A stretch of DNA of 34,754 nucleotides from Nostoc sp. ATCC 53789 (GTDB taxonomy: Bacteria; Cyanobacteriota; Cyanobacteriia; Cyanobacteriales; Nostocaceae), in NCBI RefSeq assembly GCF_009873495.1, contig NZ_CP046715.1, forward strand, positions 1-34,754. Reading direction: 5' to 3'. The notes under the pieces were generated by a model. The model did not search any database. It was not told the origin of the DNA and was given only the letters and a program-made list of their open reading frames with translations. Below, piece after piece: positions 23,483 to 32,728 of this stretch. The translations under genes and the position numbers were made by a program. Positions within the stretch are counted from its first letter, which is position 1; each line of letters begins with the position of its first letter.

Positions 23483-25910
23483 CAAATCATTTCGTGGCAC
23501 TACTAAGTATGTGCTTGAGAAAGAAAAAGCCAAAATCATTGGTGGGAATATGTACGGTCAAAGCACTAATGAACTGGTAGAGCAGTTTACCTTATCAGCC
23601 CACCTTAACCCCCAACTAAAAGACCCGTGCTATCACTTGATGCTTAGTGTACCGAAAAATGATAGAACCTTAAATGATGATGAATTAGCTAATCTATCCC
23701 AACGTCACTTGGCATCGGTCATTATACTATCGCGGCTTCAAGGTGATGAATCCCAAGTTAAACAACCTGATAAAAGGATAGCTGACATCAAACTAAACCA
23801 GCTAGTTGATGAATTTATAGAATCAGAATTACCCGCTTATGACTTCTTTATAGCGCGGCACTCTGACAAAGAACACGACCACACCCACATCGTTGCATCT
23901 AGAGTTAATAATCTAGATGGTAAGTCTATTCGCACTTGGAACAATTACGCCCATTCAGAACACTCTGCCCGACTGCTAGAGCGAGAATTTCAGCTAACCC
24001 CAGTCCAAAGTAGTTGGGAGAGTAAGCAAAAGGCTATGACTCGGAATCAACTGGAACGAGTCGAGAGTTTGGGACTTCCAGGCGAAGAAATAATGCGACG
24101 GGCTATTGAGCAAGTGGCAGCAGATAAACCTACAATGCCCCATCTAATTGAGCAGTTATGGAGAGAGCATCAAGTCAAAGCTGTCGTAAGTTATTACGGT
24201 CACGGTGGGGTAAGGGGCATCAAGTTTGGCATTGATGTCGGCTCATTTAATGAAGATGGTAGTCCCCGTTTGCTCTGGAAACAGGGAGGTAATCTCAATA
24301 AATATAAGTGTTCATTTACAAAGCTCCAGTCTGAATTGGGGATAAACTACGACCCTAAACGTGATGATAGCGAAATTAAACGTTTAAATAATTTCTTAGA
24401 ATCTGTAGATAATAAGCAAGTTAATAAACAAATAATATCAACCACATTACCTAAAGAAGCTCAAGCTATAGCCGAAACTAAACACCAGATAAACCCAGCT
24501 AAATCAGATGCAGAACAACGAGCAAGTTCAGAACTCATAAATACAATCTCTAACTTTATTGAACAGTCAGCAGTTGATAATGCCTTGGTTGAAACGTTAC
24601 CACAATTAGCAGAACAACTCTCTCAATATAACCAGCAGTTATCAGCAGGTAGAACCGCATTCGACGAGCTATCATCGGCGATTACTCAAGAGTTACAATC
24701 CCATACAGAGAAGAAAGCTATCTTATCAATCTCTGATTATATTGAGCAATCAACTGTCGAGTCAGCCTTAACTGAAGCAGTATTAGAATTAACGCAACAA
24801 CTTTCTCAATACAAAGAGGAACTCGTTACAGCTAAAACTACATTCAATGACCTGGATGCAGTGCTTGCAACTGAGTTACAATCCTATACAGAGAAGAGAG
24901 CCATTTCATCAATTTCTGATTACATTGAGCAATCGACTGTCTCTTCAGCATTAACTGAAGCAGTAGTAGAATTAATGCAACAACTTTCTCAATATAAAGA
25001 GGAACTTGTTACAGCTAAAGCTACATTTAATGACCTGAATGCAGTGCTTGCGACTGAGTTACAATCATATCTAGAGAAAAGAGCTATTTCATCAGTTTCT
25101 GATTATATTGAGCAATCGACTGTTGAATCAGCATTAACTGAAACAGTATTAGAATTAACACAACAACTTTCTCAATATCAGCAGCAAGAAACTGGAAAAA
25201 CCATCTTCGACGACCTGGAAGCAGCGATTGTTTATTTGGAGCAACTCCATAGATCGCAAAAACCAGTGGATGCAATTGCTCTTAATCAAACTCCAACTAT
25301 AACCACAGATGAACCAAAGTTAAAAGATAATCTTTCAGCCGAGTTATATCAGTATTACAGCGCCGACTTGCAAAACTTATTAGTGACTGACCGAGACAAA
25401 GAAATTGCTATGCGGGCGCTATTAGATAATAAGCCATCTGAGGAAGTTGAAGAAATTATCTTTGCCAGTCCAGCCGGATGGACACAAGATGAAGCCAGAG
25501 AATTGGTACTAATTGCTAGCAATAAGCTGGCAACTCAAAAGTCAGAATCAGAACAGTCACTCGATGGAAAGCAGCGTATTGAATCGGAATTCTTAGCGAT
25601 GGCTGTGCCTATTGCTGTTGAATTAATCAACTGGCAATTAAGAGAAACTGGCTCAAATAGCCTTAGATTCAAACGTGCAACTCTAGAGAAGCAGGGTAGA
25701 GAATTGGTATTTACCCATGATGAACGAGGTGAGATTTTCCGAGTGGCAGTCAGCCGAAACCAGTCAGGTGAGCTTGAGTATTCACCGATTAATATCGGGA
25801 CAGTGGAGAGAGAAGACCTGATGCTTTGGCAAAAAGCAGATCGCGTATTGCAACAGATAACAGAAGAACAGCAACAATCAAAAAGACAAAGTAAAGGGAT
25901 CTCCCTCTAG
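23460..25910 (+). CDS. mobA: Mobilization relaxase (MobP-like) with repeated coiled-coil region
   Basis: An 816-residue relaxase that should nick the plasmid at oriT and stay bound to the 5' end during transfer. The relaxase domain (1-300) starts MITKIKANKSFRGTTKYVLE, with Tyr17 a candidate nucleophile, and IIGGNM. It has the metal motif HSDKEHDHTHIVASRVN (His134, Asp136, His139, His141, His143). The middle (about 364-605) contains four copies of a 61-residue coiled-coil repeat (SDYIEQSTV...LTQQLSQYK...). The C-terminal part (about 620-816) is a separate helical domain of unknown job. No primase or helicase motif is seen in the tail. Confidence 0.92.
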   Translation: MITKIKANKSFRGTTKYVLEKEKAKIIGGNMYGQSTNELVEQFTLSAHLNPQLKDPCYHLMLSVPKNDRTLNDDELANLSQRHLASVIILSRLQGDESQVKQPDKRIADIKLNQLVDEFIESELPAYDFFIARHSDKEHDHTHIVASRVNNLDGKSIRTWNNYAHSEHSARLLEREFQLTPVQSSWESKQKAMTRNQLERVESLGLPGEEIMRRAIEQVAADKPTMPHLIEQLWREHQVKAVVSYYGHGGVRGIKFGIDVGSFNEDGSPRLLWKQGGNLNKYKCSFTKLQSELGINYDPKRDDSEIKRLNNFLESVDNKQVNKQIISTTLPKEAQAIAETKHQINPAKSDAEQRASSELINTISNFIEQSAVDNALVETLPQLAEQLSQYNQQLSAGRTAFDELSSAITQELQSHTEKKAILSISDYIEQSTVESALTEAVLELTQQLSQYKEELVTAKTTFNDLDAVLATELQSYTEKRAISSISDYIEQSTVSSALTEAVVELMQQLSQYKEELVTAKATFNDLNAVLATELQSYLEKRAISSVSDYIEQSTVESALTETVLELTQQLSQYQQQETGKTIFDDLEAAIVYLEQLHRSQKPVDAIALNQTPTITTDEPKLKDNLSAELYQYYSADLQNLLVTDRDKEIAMRALLDNKPSEEVEEIIFASPAGWTQDEARELVLIASNKLATQKSESEQSLDGKQRIESEFLAMAVPIAVELINWQLRETGSNSLRFKRATLEKQGRELVFTHDERGEIFRVAVSRNQSGELEYSPINIGTVEREDLMLWQKADRVLQQITEEQQQSKRQSKGISL
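24549..25260 (+). repeat. Four 183-bp tandem units inside the relaxase gene
   Basis: Units begin at 24549, 24732, 24915 and 25098, each exactly 183 bp later (61 codons). The first and last units are diverged; the middle two are most alike (TCTGATTA-ATTGAGCAATC, GAGGAACT-GTTACAGCTAAA, GAGTTACAATC). Each encodes one coiled-coil module. The exact frame-keeping spacing shows duplication by unequal crossing-over. Confidence 0.9.
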
Positions 25911-26107
25911 GCGATGGCGCAACTCAAAACTTAGCAAGCTCAATCAAGAGTCGGTATCTGCCACTGCCAGCTTAAATAGGGCATAAAAAAGTATGATAAC
26001 GACAGAATAACTTTAAATTTAGTTTGCGTAAATACATGGATCGCAACTGATAAGTAATAAATAGAGTTGAATGAGATTTCTCAGTAGTTTAAGAGGTAGC
26101 TTAACTA

Positions 26108-26596
26108 ATGGGCGTGGAGCAGTTAGGATTAGAACCACCGACTCAAGCACAAGAGCAGACAGAAGCACCATTGGGAAGCATTAATACAGCAGCGAAAGAA
26201 GATATGAGATTTCTTCAAAAACTTCTCCTAGCCAATGCAACAGCAAATACGCCTCCTGAATGGCGTGAAAGTTTAAAACTAATCAGTGCCGGTCTTTTAG
26301 GTATAAGCTTATGGTTTTTCATAGGATGGATTGCAGGTACAAGTTACTTGAAAATCCAAGACTATTCCGAGCAAATTTCAAAGCTGAAAGACTCAAAAGA
26401 TCCTCAAATTGAGAATCTTAATAAAGCAGTTAGCATTATTAACGACGCATCCAAAACGCTATATTCGCAATTAATCCCGATAGCAACAGCAGTCAGTGGA
26501 TTTTTCTTTGTTACCGCAAATTCACACTCTAGTGGGCTACTAGTACCAAAAAACAAAACTGAATCTTCAGAAGCTGACGGAGGAAAAAACACATAA
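26108..26596 (+). CDS. Two-helix membrane protein next to an SGNH hydrolase
   Basis: A 162-residue protein. It has a Gln/Glu/Pro-rich N-terminus, membrane helices at about 58-80 (LISAGLLGISLWFFIGWIAG) and 119-137 (LIPIATAVSGFFFVTAN), and a coiled linker (about 83-115) between them. It has a short hydrophilic tail. It lies 58 bases upstream of the SGNH hydrolase gene on the same strand and is probably co-transcribed. It may anchor or sense something for that enzyme. No family recognised. Confidence 0.65.
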   Translation: MGVEQLGLEPPTQAQEQTEAPLGSINTAAKEDMRFLQKLLLANATANTPPEWRESLKLISAGLLGISLWFFIGWIAGTSYLKIQDYSEQISKLKDSKDPQIENLNKAVSIINDASKTLYSQLIPIATAVSGFFFVTANSHSSGLLVPKNKTESSEADGGKNT

Positions 26597-26654
26597 ACAT
26601 TGCACTTTCGTCTTGCTACTTGCACGCAAACAACTATAACTTTAAAGGCAGTAA

Positions 26655-28178
26655 ATGAAACTCTTTACAATTGGTGACAGTATTTCTCAAGGCTTTATGT
26701 CTTTGGCAGCAGCACGCACAGACCTTTGTTTTTCAACTTTGATTGCTAAGTCAATGGGGCTAAAAGTTGGTGCTGAATATTTATACCCTGAATGGTTAGC
26801 GGGCGGACTACCAGCCAATATTGAGAAGATTCTACGGCGTTTGGAGAAAAAATATGGTTCAGATATCAATGCCCTAGATTGGCTGACCATATTACCAACT
26901 ATTGAGGGGGTACTTGATGAAGCTGAAGATTACTATGAACGGCAAGGAGGTAGTGCTGAACAGCGTTATCCAGGAGGAATTGAATTCTTCGACAATGTAG
27001 CAATTCAGGGCTTTGATATTGCTGATTCTTGGATGATTACGCCCAAGGTTTGCAAGTATCAAATTAAACTTAGTAACGACAAAGGAGAGGGTAAAGATGA
27101 TTTCTTCGGCCTGCCCAATGCTGTCTTCTACCGGACTGCACTTAAAGTTCTCAACCCGTCTTTAAATCCTTCTTTTGACAACCATAGCCAACTTGGTTGG
27201 TTAAACCACCATACAATCGCTCCAGGAGGAGTTGAGAATTTAATTATCTGGTTAGGAGCAAACAATGCGCTTGGAACTGTAATCGGTTTAGAAATTAATC
27301 AAACTCCCAATGACCCAGATCAGATTCTCAAAAACCCAAGTCAAAAGCCCGAATCATTCCGTGAGGTAAGAGAAAAATGGAACTTGTGGCATCCCAACGA
27401 TTTCAAGGCTGAATATCAAGAATTGCTTGATCGGGTTGATGCAATCATGCAAAATAACACCAACCCCGATTGGAATGTTTTCATTGGAACAGTACCGTTT
27501 GTAACTATTGCGCCATTGGCAAAAGGCGTAGGCCCAACCACTGAAATTCACGTGCCAGGAGAGGAGAAACCTTTAAATTACTACAAATACTACACTTATT
27601 TCCCTTTTGAAGAGGATACGGTTAGAGAAACGGGAACCCTATACCTGACGCTACAAGATGCCATTTACATTGATGACTGTATTCGCACATACAATAAAGT
27701 AATCAAAGAACTGGTCGATAGTAAGAACAGTCAGCAAGATCAACCACGTTATCACATTGTTGATCTTGCCAATGCCTTACAAGAAATTGCCTTCAAGCGA
27801 AATGCTGGACAAGTGCAGTATGAATTCCCAGAATACTTCAATTTTGTCTATCCCCAGGTCAACACTAAATACTACCATGCAGACACTAATGGGCTACTAC
27901 GACAAGGTGGACTATTTAGTTTGGATGGCATTCATCCGTCTGCCATCGGTCAAGGCCTGATTGCTTATGAATTCCTCAAAGAGATGAAAAAAGTTGGAGT
28001 TGTTGATAGTACCGAACTAGATTGGAAGTCGATCTTTTCTAGCGATCAACTTTATTCCCAACCTATTACTTTGATGCATGAGTTTTACGATAATAAAGAA
28101 TTTGCTGAAACCATCATTAAGTTGTTCGGCAGAAATCCGCTTGCCAGAAACCCAGCTATTACTAGAAGACTTGGTTAA
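26655..28178 (+). CDS. SGNH/GDSL-family hydrolase
   Basis: A 507-residue protein with the SGNH blocks in order: FTIGDSISQG (block I, Ser9), a Gly-bearing segment, WLGANNALG (block III, Asn203/204) and LDGIHPSAIG (block V, Asp424 and His427). Members are lipases, esterases or carbohydrate esterases. There is no signal peptide, because block I starts at residue 5, so it is likely cytoplasmic. It is long for the family, with big inserts between blocks I and III and between III and V. The substrate is unknown. Its stop codon lies inside a perfect hairpin. It follows a membrane-protein gene by 58 bases. Confidence 0.82.
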   Translation: MKLFTIGDSISQGFMSLAAARTDLCFSTLIAKSMGLKVGAEYLYPEWLAGGLPANIEKILRRLEKKYGSDINALDWLTILPTIEGVLDEAEDYYERQGGSAEQRYPGGIEFFDNVAIQGFDIADSWMITPKVCKYQIKLSNDKGEGKDDFFGLPNAVFYRTALKVLNPSLNPSFDNHSQLGWLNHHTIAPGGVENLIIWLGANNALGTVIGLEINQTPNDPDQILKNPSQKPESFREVREKWNLWHPNDFKAEYQELLDRVDAIMQNNTNPDWNVFIGTVPFVTIAPLAKGVGPTTEIHVPGEEKPLNYYKYYTYFPFEEDTVRETGTLYLTLQDAIYIDDCIRTYNKVIKELVDSKNSQQDQPRYHIVDLANALQEIAFKRNAGQVQYEFPEYFNFVYPQVNTKYYHADTNGLLRQGGLFSLDGIHPSAIGQGLIAYEFLKEMKKVGVVDSTELDWKSIFSSDQLYSQPITLMHEFYDNKEFAETIIKLFGRNPLARNPAITRRLG

Positions 28179-28202
28179 GCTATTTAGCTTAACCAAGTCT
28201 TC
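28165..28202. terminator. Perfect 18-bp hairpin that contains the stop codon of the SGNH gene
   Basis: GAAGACTTGGTTAAGCTA (28165-28182) and TAGCTTAACCAAGTCTTC (28185-28202) are exact reverse complements with a 2-base gap. The gene's TAA (28176-28178) is in the left arm, so the last codons form part of the stem. No T-run follows; it may be a terminator, a stability element or a protein-binding palindrome. Confidence 0.55.
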
Positions 28203-28273
28203 ACCGCTCAAGTTAATAGATAGAGATACTGTTAGCTAGTGCCAACACCTGCGTTGACAAGCTAAGTCTAAGT

Positions 28274-28308
28274 CTTGAGTCGCGCTATATTGAGAAACGC
28301 GACTCAAG
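28274..28308. other. 11-bp hairpin downstream of the SGNH gene
   Basis: CTTGAGTCGCG (28274-28284) and CGCGACTCAAG (28298-28308) are exact reverse complements around a 13-base loop. It lies between the SGNH gene and the convergent methyltransferase remnant. It may work with the hairpin at 28165 in ending transcription. Confidence 0.45.
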
Positions 28309-28356
28309 CCGGAGCCACGGTTGTAATTCAAGCAATTTCACAAGAATTCTTCTAGC

Positions 28357-28587
28357 TCATGGTTTGTAAGCTACAGCTAGCATCACAGAAGTGGGAATTT
28401 CCACATTCTCTGCAAAGTCCAATCCAGTTACTATAGCCTCCCGCTTTATGGCTGTGGCACTGACCCACCCAGTCCCGCAAGCTACATCCAGCAATCTCAA
28501 ACCACACTTGGCTCCTACGGCATCCAATATGGCTTCATTCACTTGAGAAATCACAACAGCGATCGCGGCGGGGTATGAATGAATCAA
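28357..28587 (-). pseudogene. Truncated SAM-dependent methyltransferase
   Basis: A 76-residue frame. It contains motif I (LRLLDVACGTGWVSA) and the strand-2 segment (IVTGLDFAENV) of a class I methyltransferase, then ends after 14 unrelated residues. Normal members are 200-280 residues, so at least the 3' two thirds are missing. It is not the same protein as the full methyltransferase at 8141. It is most likely a decayed gene. Confidence 0.6.
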
Positions 28588-28665
28588 GAAGACTTTGAGG
28601 CTCTGATTACACGAATTAGCCCAAAAGTGGAACGACGCATTACTCCTTCATCCCCATCGACCTAA
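28579..28665 (+). pseudogene. Possible N-terminal fragment of a lost gene
   Basis: A 28-codon frame (MNQEDFEALITRISPKVERR...) starts at 28579 and stops soon at 28663-28665. It looks like the first helix of a longer protein, but I cannot place it. The rest of the gap to 28743 shows nothing else. Confidence 0.2.
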
Positions 28666-28743
28666 CGCAACACCTATAGGATAAGGCGATCCATTGAGAT
28701 CGCCTTTGTGTTTTAGTTGAAAAGCATATGGTGTATAGTCTTC

Positions 28744-29016
28744 CTACAGCAGCATTCTGAATAATGCCAATAATAAGGAGACTATTGCAGCAATAGCTCC
28801 CAGTATTGGTTGCCAAAACTTACATTGCTGGCGAAATCTCAAAAGTAAAGATTTCTTATGGTTAATACTTGATGCTGTATGAGTAGCCGGATTTACATCA
28901 AGTCTAGATTCTGACTCAGAGCCAATTACTGGGATAGCTTGACGTGACTTCTCATCAAGTCCTTGGGCTACCTTTACCTCTTGTGTAATAGTCTGGTTCT
29001 GATTGACCTTTGTCAT
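28744..29016 (-). CDS. Small protein with C-terminal membrane tail
   Basis: About 90 residues. The N-terminal two thirds are polar (QNQTITQEVKVAQGLDEKS...), then a basic stretch (NHKKSLLLRFRQQCKFWQ) leads into a C-terminal hydrophobic helix (PILGAIAAIVSLLLALFRML). This is the layout of a tail-anchored protein. A GGAG site favours the second ATG (29016) over the first (29022). It is divergent from the large STAND gene, 173 bases away, and might be its partner. Function unknown. Confidence 0.55.
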   Translation of the reverse strand: MTKVNQNQTITQEVKVAQGLDEKSRQAIPVIGSESESRLDVNPATHTASSINHKKSLLLRFRQQCKFWQPILGAIAAIVSLLLALFRMLL

Positions 29017-29189
29017 TGTCATAACTCCGTCTTAATTGGTTATGAGACAAAGTTACGTTGGGTGATAAGTGAAACGTTGGACATTTAAGAACACGACAGG
29101 GACAGAGATTAACTGTCATTTTCTGTCCCCAATAAAATCAAGCAATCCCTTAAAGTAAAAATATCTCTATCAGCGTAAACGCTTTAATT

Positions 29190-32100
29190 ATGGGGGAAAC
29201 ACGAAATCGCAATAGTGTCCAAGTCAATGAAGAAGGACAACAAAAATTGAAAAACGCGAAAAGTACAAAACATAATTCTAAAGGCAGACTTTGGACGTAT
29301 CCAGATATTGCTATAACTGCCGGAGTTCATGAGCGGACAGTTAAACGGTTGTTTTACGGTCAAAAAGTTGATTGGGAATACGCTAGTGCGATCGCTCAAG
29401 CCTTAAATTTAGAACTAACAGACTTAATTGATGTAAAACCGACGACTCCTGACCATTTGACAAAACCTACATCAGTTGTCCTTTCAGAGAAACCAAGACC
29501 TCCGCAACTCTACACCAACTCTCCATACCTTGCCAGCCATCGGTTTGTGGGACGAGAAGATAACCTCTACACACTTGACGAGTGGGCTCAACAGAGCGAT
29601 CCACACTCAGCTTTCTTATTTGAAGCTATTGGGGGGAGTGGTAAAAGTATTCTGACATGGACGTGGCTTCAGAATCGGTCTGACAAAATCAGCGTGGATT
29701 GGGCTGGTCGCTTTTGGTATTCCTTCTATGAAAGAGGGGCGGAAACTCGGGACTTTTTAATTCAAGTTCTCTCTTACATGACTGAGCAACCGTACCAAAA
29801 ACTTGAGGAAAAGGCAGTCGGTGAACTCGTTGAGCAGCTATTGCGGCAGTTGAGAGCAAAGCCGTGGCTGTTGATTCTTGATGGTATTGAGCGACTTCTC
29901 GTTCACTATCACCGCTTTGATGCTGCCTATGCCGACGATGATACGGCAGGGACGGAAGATAAGATTAGCCAGCGTGATCCATTAGCTATGGTTCGCGACG
30001 AAGATAGCGATCTGTTTAGATCCTTCTTGACTGCTGCGCCATCTAAGATTCTAATTACATCCCGATTGACACCGCGTTGCTTGGTAAACTCCTCGCATCA
30101 GCCACTTCCAGGACTCCATCATCAGCGACTTCCGGGTCTACGCCCCAAGGATGCCGAAGCACTTTTCCGCTCTTGTGGAGTGTATGGTGATAGCCAAGCT
30201 GTTCGGTCGTACCTAAAAGAAAGTTGTGACTGCCACCCACTTGTTATCGGTTTCCTTGCTGGTTTAGTGAAGCGATATCTCCCAGATCGCGGCAATTTTG
30301 ACGCTTGGCTTAAGTCTCCAAATGGCGGTCTAGCGCTCAACCTTGCCGAATTGAACCTCGTACAGCGACGCAATCACATTCTCGAAGCAGCAGTTAATGC
30401 TCTCTCCGACAACAGTCGCGAGTTACTCGCGACTGTTGCTATGGTTTCGAGTGGTTTTGATTACAGAGTGCTAGTTGCGCTAAGTCCACCACTAGCACTA
30501 GAAATATCTGCGACATTAAATGAACCTGACACTGAAGCCAACTCGCCCCCTACTATGAATGACTTGCAACGGCAGGTTAATCGTCGCCATAATCAAAGCA
30601 ATATTGCAGTTTCCCATCAAAATGGTGCAACACCAGATTCCATAGCATCTCGGCACCAGGCACAGTTTAATCTTCAAGCAACTGTTACGGATTTGGAGGA
30701 GCGTGGTCTTCTGCTATTCGACAAACAGAGAAGTTTATACGATCTGCATCCAGTTGTTCGCAGTGTTGTAGTCGGTGGTCTAGGCATCGTTGAGCGGGAG
30801 CGTTTTGGCGGAAGGATTATTGACTATTTTTCAGCTGCCGCAGCAAGACCCATAAATGAAGCTGAAACTCTAGAAGATGTTCAATCAGCTTTAAATGTTG
30901 TCCATACATATTTAGCGATGGGTAAGCTTGAAGACGCTTGGAAATTCTTTGATTCTGGACTTGGTGAAGCGTTATGGCTAAATCTAGAAGCATACGATAA
31001 AATTATTGCGATTTTACGACCGTTCTTTGCCGATAACTGGATTAATTTGAATGGAGGTTTATCCGCTCAGTATGCCTCCCACGCCTTAAATTGGGCAGGG
31101 GTAACTCTAGCAAGTCTTGACCTTCATCAAGAAGCTATTTGCAGCTACATAGCTGCGATAAAAATCAACTTAGAAAACAATAATTGGCAGAGTGTGTTAA
31201 CAAATTTAACGAATATTGGTGTATCAGCAATAGATATAGAAAGGCTGGCCTTAGCAAATAGAATATTAAGCGTTTGCATTACTTTGAGTGAGGTTACTTG
31301 TGATGACGAATTGTTTTTTCTGTCCCATCTCACCAGCATGTACCTTGCAAATATCGTTGGTAACCAACACATGTCAGAGGAACACTGGCACAAGTTAGAC
31401 CCTCTAGGCCGAGACTGGAGTCTTGCGCGTTATCGTCCCGGAGAGGCTGAGGCTGAACGTCTTAGATATCAGTTCTACTATGACTGCCTAATTGAAGCAG
31501 ACCTACAAGCGGCAGAGCATATTGCAGCTAGCAGTCGGGCGAGCCGCCACGTCCGACGTAAGTTCCACCGACTAAGAGGCGAGTGGCTACTGAAAGAAAA
31601 ACAATACGTACTTGCTGCTACCAGTCTTGAACATGCAGCTCAAATGGCCCGAGAAGTTGGATTGCGTGACGCAGTAGCAGAGACTCAACTGGCTTTAGCT
31701 AAGTATCGTGAAGGAACCTTAAAGTATCCACAAGAAGAGGCTGAGCAGCTCTCGGCTGAGAAGGAGCGTTCTGAACTTCACTTAGCTCTACTTTGGGAGG
31801 CAATTGGCGATGAAGTCCGTTCGCTAGACCACGCGCGAAAAGCTTTTGAAAAAGCATGTGCAGACGGTGAGCCCTACGTCTGTCGCCAATATCTGGATGT
31901 TGCTTGTGAATTGATCAAGCGGTTGAGTGGAGAAGCACCTAAGTGTAAATTGCATGACCCAAGTCATGATTCCAGGATTCTTTGTCCCCATACAGTGGAT
32001 TTCGATTCTTTACTAAAGGAGATTGAATCGATGGTTGAGCAGCTCAGGGTTAAAAATAAAAATGCCATCGAGCGGCATAGAAACCGTTCATCTGAGGAAA

Positions 32101-32342
32101 GACGAATTGCAAACAAAGGGCATCTAATTCACAAGTTGAAGGCCAAGGACTCAACTGGTAGGTGGGCGTACTATTTCATTTTAGTCGAACCGTCTCAAGA
32201 AAAAGAGTTCCTAAGCGCTCTAGATTCTAATGCCGACACTGACCTAAACTACTATGGCGAGGTGATTGCGTCTAACTATGGTGAAGAACCCAGCAATGAG
32301 GTCAAGAAATTACTTCGAGAAAAGTACGGATTCAGTGTATGA
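29190..32342 (+). CDS. HTH-STAND NTPase with TPR-like repeats
   Basis: A 1050-residue signal-transduction NTPase. An N-terminal Xre-like helix-turn-helix (about 33-82: YPDIAITAGVHERTVKRLF, ASAIAQALNLELTDLI) leads to the NTPase domain. That domain has FVGRED (119-124), Walker A GGSGKS (148-153), Walker B WLLILDGIERLL (226-237) and the sensor KILITSRL (286-293). The second half (about 590-900) is a run of helical TPR-like pairs (ALNWAGVTLASLDLHQEAICSY). STAND proteins sit inactive until a ligand binds the repeats; family roles include transcription control, phage defence and cell death. The DNA-binding N-terminus argues for a regulator, but a defence role is open. No nuclease or TIR domain was seen. 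Confidence 0.85.
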   Translation: MGETRNRNSVQVNEEGQQKLKNAKSTKHNSKGRLWTYPDIAITAGVHERTVKRLFYGQKVDWEYASAIAQALNLELTDLIDVKPTTPDHLTKPTSVVLSEKPRPPQLYTNSPYLASHRFVGREDNLYTLDEWAQQSDPHSAFLFEAIGGSGKSILTWTWLQNRSDKISVDWAGRFWYSFYERGAETRDFLIQVLSYMTEQPYQKLEEKAVGELVEQLLRQLRAKPWLLILDGIERLLVHYHRFDAAYADDDTAGTEDKISQRDPLAMVRDEDSDLFRSFLTAAPSKILITSRLTPRCLVNSSHQPLPGLHHQRLPGLRPKDAEALFRSCGVYGDSQAVRSYLKESCDCHPLVIGFLAGLVKRYLPDRGNFDAWLKSPNGGLALNLAELNLVQRRNHILEAAVNALSDNSRELLATVAMVSSGFDYRVLVALSPPLALEISATLNEPDTEANSPPTMNDLQRQVNRRHNQSNIAVSHQNGATPDSIASRHQAQFNLQATVTDLEERGLLLFDKQRSLYDLHPVVRSVVVGGLGIVERERFGGRIIDYFSAAAARPINEAETLEDVQSALNVVHTYLAMGKLEDAWKFFDSGLGEALWLNLEAYDKIIAILRPFFADNWINLNGGLSAQYASHALNWAGVTLASLDLHQEAICSYIAAIKINLENNNWQSVLTNLTNIGVSAIDIERLALANRILSVCITLSEVTCDDELFFLSHLTSMYLANIVGNQHMSEEHWHKLDPLGRDWSLARYRPGEAEAERLRYQFYYDCLIEADLQAAEHIAASSRASRHVRRKFHRLRGEWLLKEKQYVLAATSLEHAAQMAREVGLRDAVAETQLALAKYREGTLKYPQEEAEQLSAEKERSELHLALLWEAIGDEVRSLDHARKAFEKACADGEPYVCRQYLDVACELIKRLSGEAPKCKLHDPSHDSRILCPHTVDFDSLLKEIESMVEQLRVKNKNAIERHRNRSSEERRIANKGHLIHKLKAKDSTGRWAYYFILVEPSQEKEFLSALDSNADTDLNYYGEVIASNYGEEPSNEVKKLLREKYGFSV

Positions 32343-32728
32343 GGGGTAAATATAGCGTAGGCAACGGAGCAGGAAAATGCAAGAATCTCTTGCGCCACGT
32401 TCACACATACCCAACCACGTTCATTGACTTTTGTTACCCAAAAGTCTATATCTTCACGCTTCCATGCCAACTGACCGTGGAACGGCTCGCAAGGTTTGTA
32501 GCGATACACAAAATTGTCAATAACGCGTCTAAACTCGAAGCTTCTGCGATTCGTTCTGGAGAAACCCACAATCGGGTAATTTCTATTTATTTCTCCATCT
32601 GGTCATTCGTTGCGATCGCTTTCAAGACTGCACTCCCATGCAATCACGTCAAATCTCGCCACTATTTCAAATACCGTAATATGCTCTACGCTACTGGCGA
32701 GGTTTACCCTGTCGTAATTTGGCGAGAA
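32343..32728. other. Intergenic region, possible gene remnant
   Basis: No gene here is convincing. A plus-strand frame (32339-32758) overlaps neighbours and reads as low-quality protein. A minus-strand frame (32276-32569) contains a more protein-like stretch (FHGQLAWKREDIDFWVTKV) but overlaps the STAND gene, so it may be a decayed gene. Three copies of the CTCGCCA motif lie at 32655, 32695 and 32720. Confidence 0.4.

Noticed and set aside
7640..28510. Shared GAKCGLR-type residues and 19/23 similar bases in the recombinase (about 7640-7662) and the methyltransferase remnant (about 28498-28520)
   Set aside because: The match is short and imperfect, and in the methyltransferase family this stretch is a normal lead into motif I; chance is the simplest explanation.
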